Source: Mytilisepta virgata
Taxonomy: Eukaryota > Mollusca > Bivalvia > Mytilida > Mytilidae
NCBI GenBank assembly: GCA_028015205.1
Contig: CM051511.1
Span: forward strand, 38,031,204-38,095,203
Direction: 5' to 3'
Length of the DNA stretch: 64,000 nucleotides
The notes under the pieces were generated by a model. It worked only from the letters and a program-made list of their open reading frames with translations. It ran no database searches and had not been told where the DNA came from. Within the stretch, counting starts at the first letter, position 1, and every line of letters begins with the position of its first letter. Made by a program: the position numbers and the translations under genes. Positions 63,149-64,000 of the stretch are shown here, piece by piece.

Positions 63149-64000
63149 CTAGACAACTGGTCACGCAGAACCTAACATGTATCCGCTAGCTAAATAGAAT
63201 CAATTCGCACCCGTTGTCATTTTAGCAAACATAATTTGAACCTGCTCTCATGCCTGCCTCCAACTTAATTCAGCTTGACAATATACTATACTAATATTTG
63301 TTAAGTTATCGTACAATTGGTTGGTACATCAATTGTTAAAACAATAAACTATATAATTTGTAAATCAACAAAAACAACACTGACATTTCAGACAATTGAA
63401 GCCTTTTAACTAATGCCAGTAATGTTGCTAATCCTTTTGTTATCATATTCACAGAAAGTTTTATCAATTCTTTTGCAAGAAAATGAGAAATTCTTCTTAA
63501 AAAGCTGCAGAGAAAATGGGAATTGCCTCTGGTTCCCTAGTAAACACACTCTTATCTAAATCGAGTAGACAAAATGGAAATTGCCTCTGGTTCCCTAGTA
63601 AACACACTAAATATAAACAAGTAGAGCTGTTATGATATTGTATTATTATATTTATTTTGTTATGATATTGTAATTATTATATTATTTATCTTGGCCTAAT
63701 TTGTTTTGTGTGGCCTTATAACATGTATAATATGCTTTCATAATACTTATAGTTGTTTACCAAATAATGTTATAACTGCGCAGTTTAGAAATCACTGGAA
63801 CGATAATAGATACTGATGGAATGACTAGAACTTTCTATTGACTTACGTAATAATTCTGGTGTAATTCAAACTTCTACGTATCCCAGAAGTTTCCGTTCTA
63901 CAGTATATATACGGACAAGAAAGTTAGACTTTTAGAGCATAGCATATTGGACCGGACATTGACATTCTTGTGTTCTCAGCTGTTGGATTGACACACTTTT
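63149..64000. other. Window end: small tandem duplications and a possible promoter
   Basis: GGAAATTGCCTCTGGTTCCC with TAGTAAACACACT occurs twice (about 63517-63550 and 63576-63608), and TGTTATGATATTGTA...ATT twice at about 63628-63685. Near 63904 a TATATATA box is followed by GGACAAGAAAGTTAGAC. This could be a promoter or the start of an LTR that continues outside the window; no gene is visible. Confidence 0.35.

Overview
The window looks like a piece of a bivalve mollusc genome, most probably a mussel (Mytilus-like). The reasons are its AT-rich, intron-rich layout, two intron-containing animal genes separated and invaded by many short repeats, tRNA-derived SINEs with a shared mollusc-type core, and hairpin-headed repeats with tandem cores that resemble the modular 'pearl'/Helentron-type elements described in bivalves. 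The species assignment is inference; no database was searched.

Two host genes can be read, both on the + strand. (1) A complete CARD-containing initiator caspase lies in eight coding exons between 13393 and 25319. All splice phases agree and the conceptual protein is 443 residues, with a CARD, a p20 domain carrying catalytic His247 and Cys290 (QACRG), and a p10 domain. (2) A beta-1,4-galactosyltransferase-like gene lies between 43179 and 51876. Six exons are readable (354 residues if joined), with an N-terminal signal anchor and the DVD metal motif. Two family motifs are replaced, and a family segment expected between the fourth and fifth readable exons was not found.

The rest is repeats. 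1-722 is a foldback element. 723-13347 holds low-complexity DNA, a rearranged duplication of about 1.6 kb built around a hairpin, and several MITE and tandem-repeat families. The caspase introns hold a SINE, a 1.17-kb TIR element, a pogo-type MITE, and three hairpin-headed repeats. 25463-43178 is dense in modular repeats (families A, B and D), Harbinger-type MITEs, a SINE, and a TIR element whose arms carry NRF1/ETS/CRE-like motifs. The galactosyltransferase introns hold further MITEs, two SINE types and a cluster of nested palindromes. 51877-64000 contains a telomere-repeat-bearing MITE, a start exon resembling Crypton/DUF3504-type genes cut by a hairpin element, and a 5'-truncated LINE (minus strand, 724-residue open frame) inserted into the loop of a foldback element.

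There are no rRNA genes, CRISPR arrays or bacterial-type operons. The tRNA-like promoters seen belong to SINEs. The most noteworthy structures are the telomere-like array inside a mobile element with a related unoccupied site nearby, the LINE whose stop codon lies one base from its 3' junction, and the four unrelated repeat families that share one architecture.
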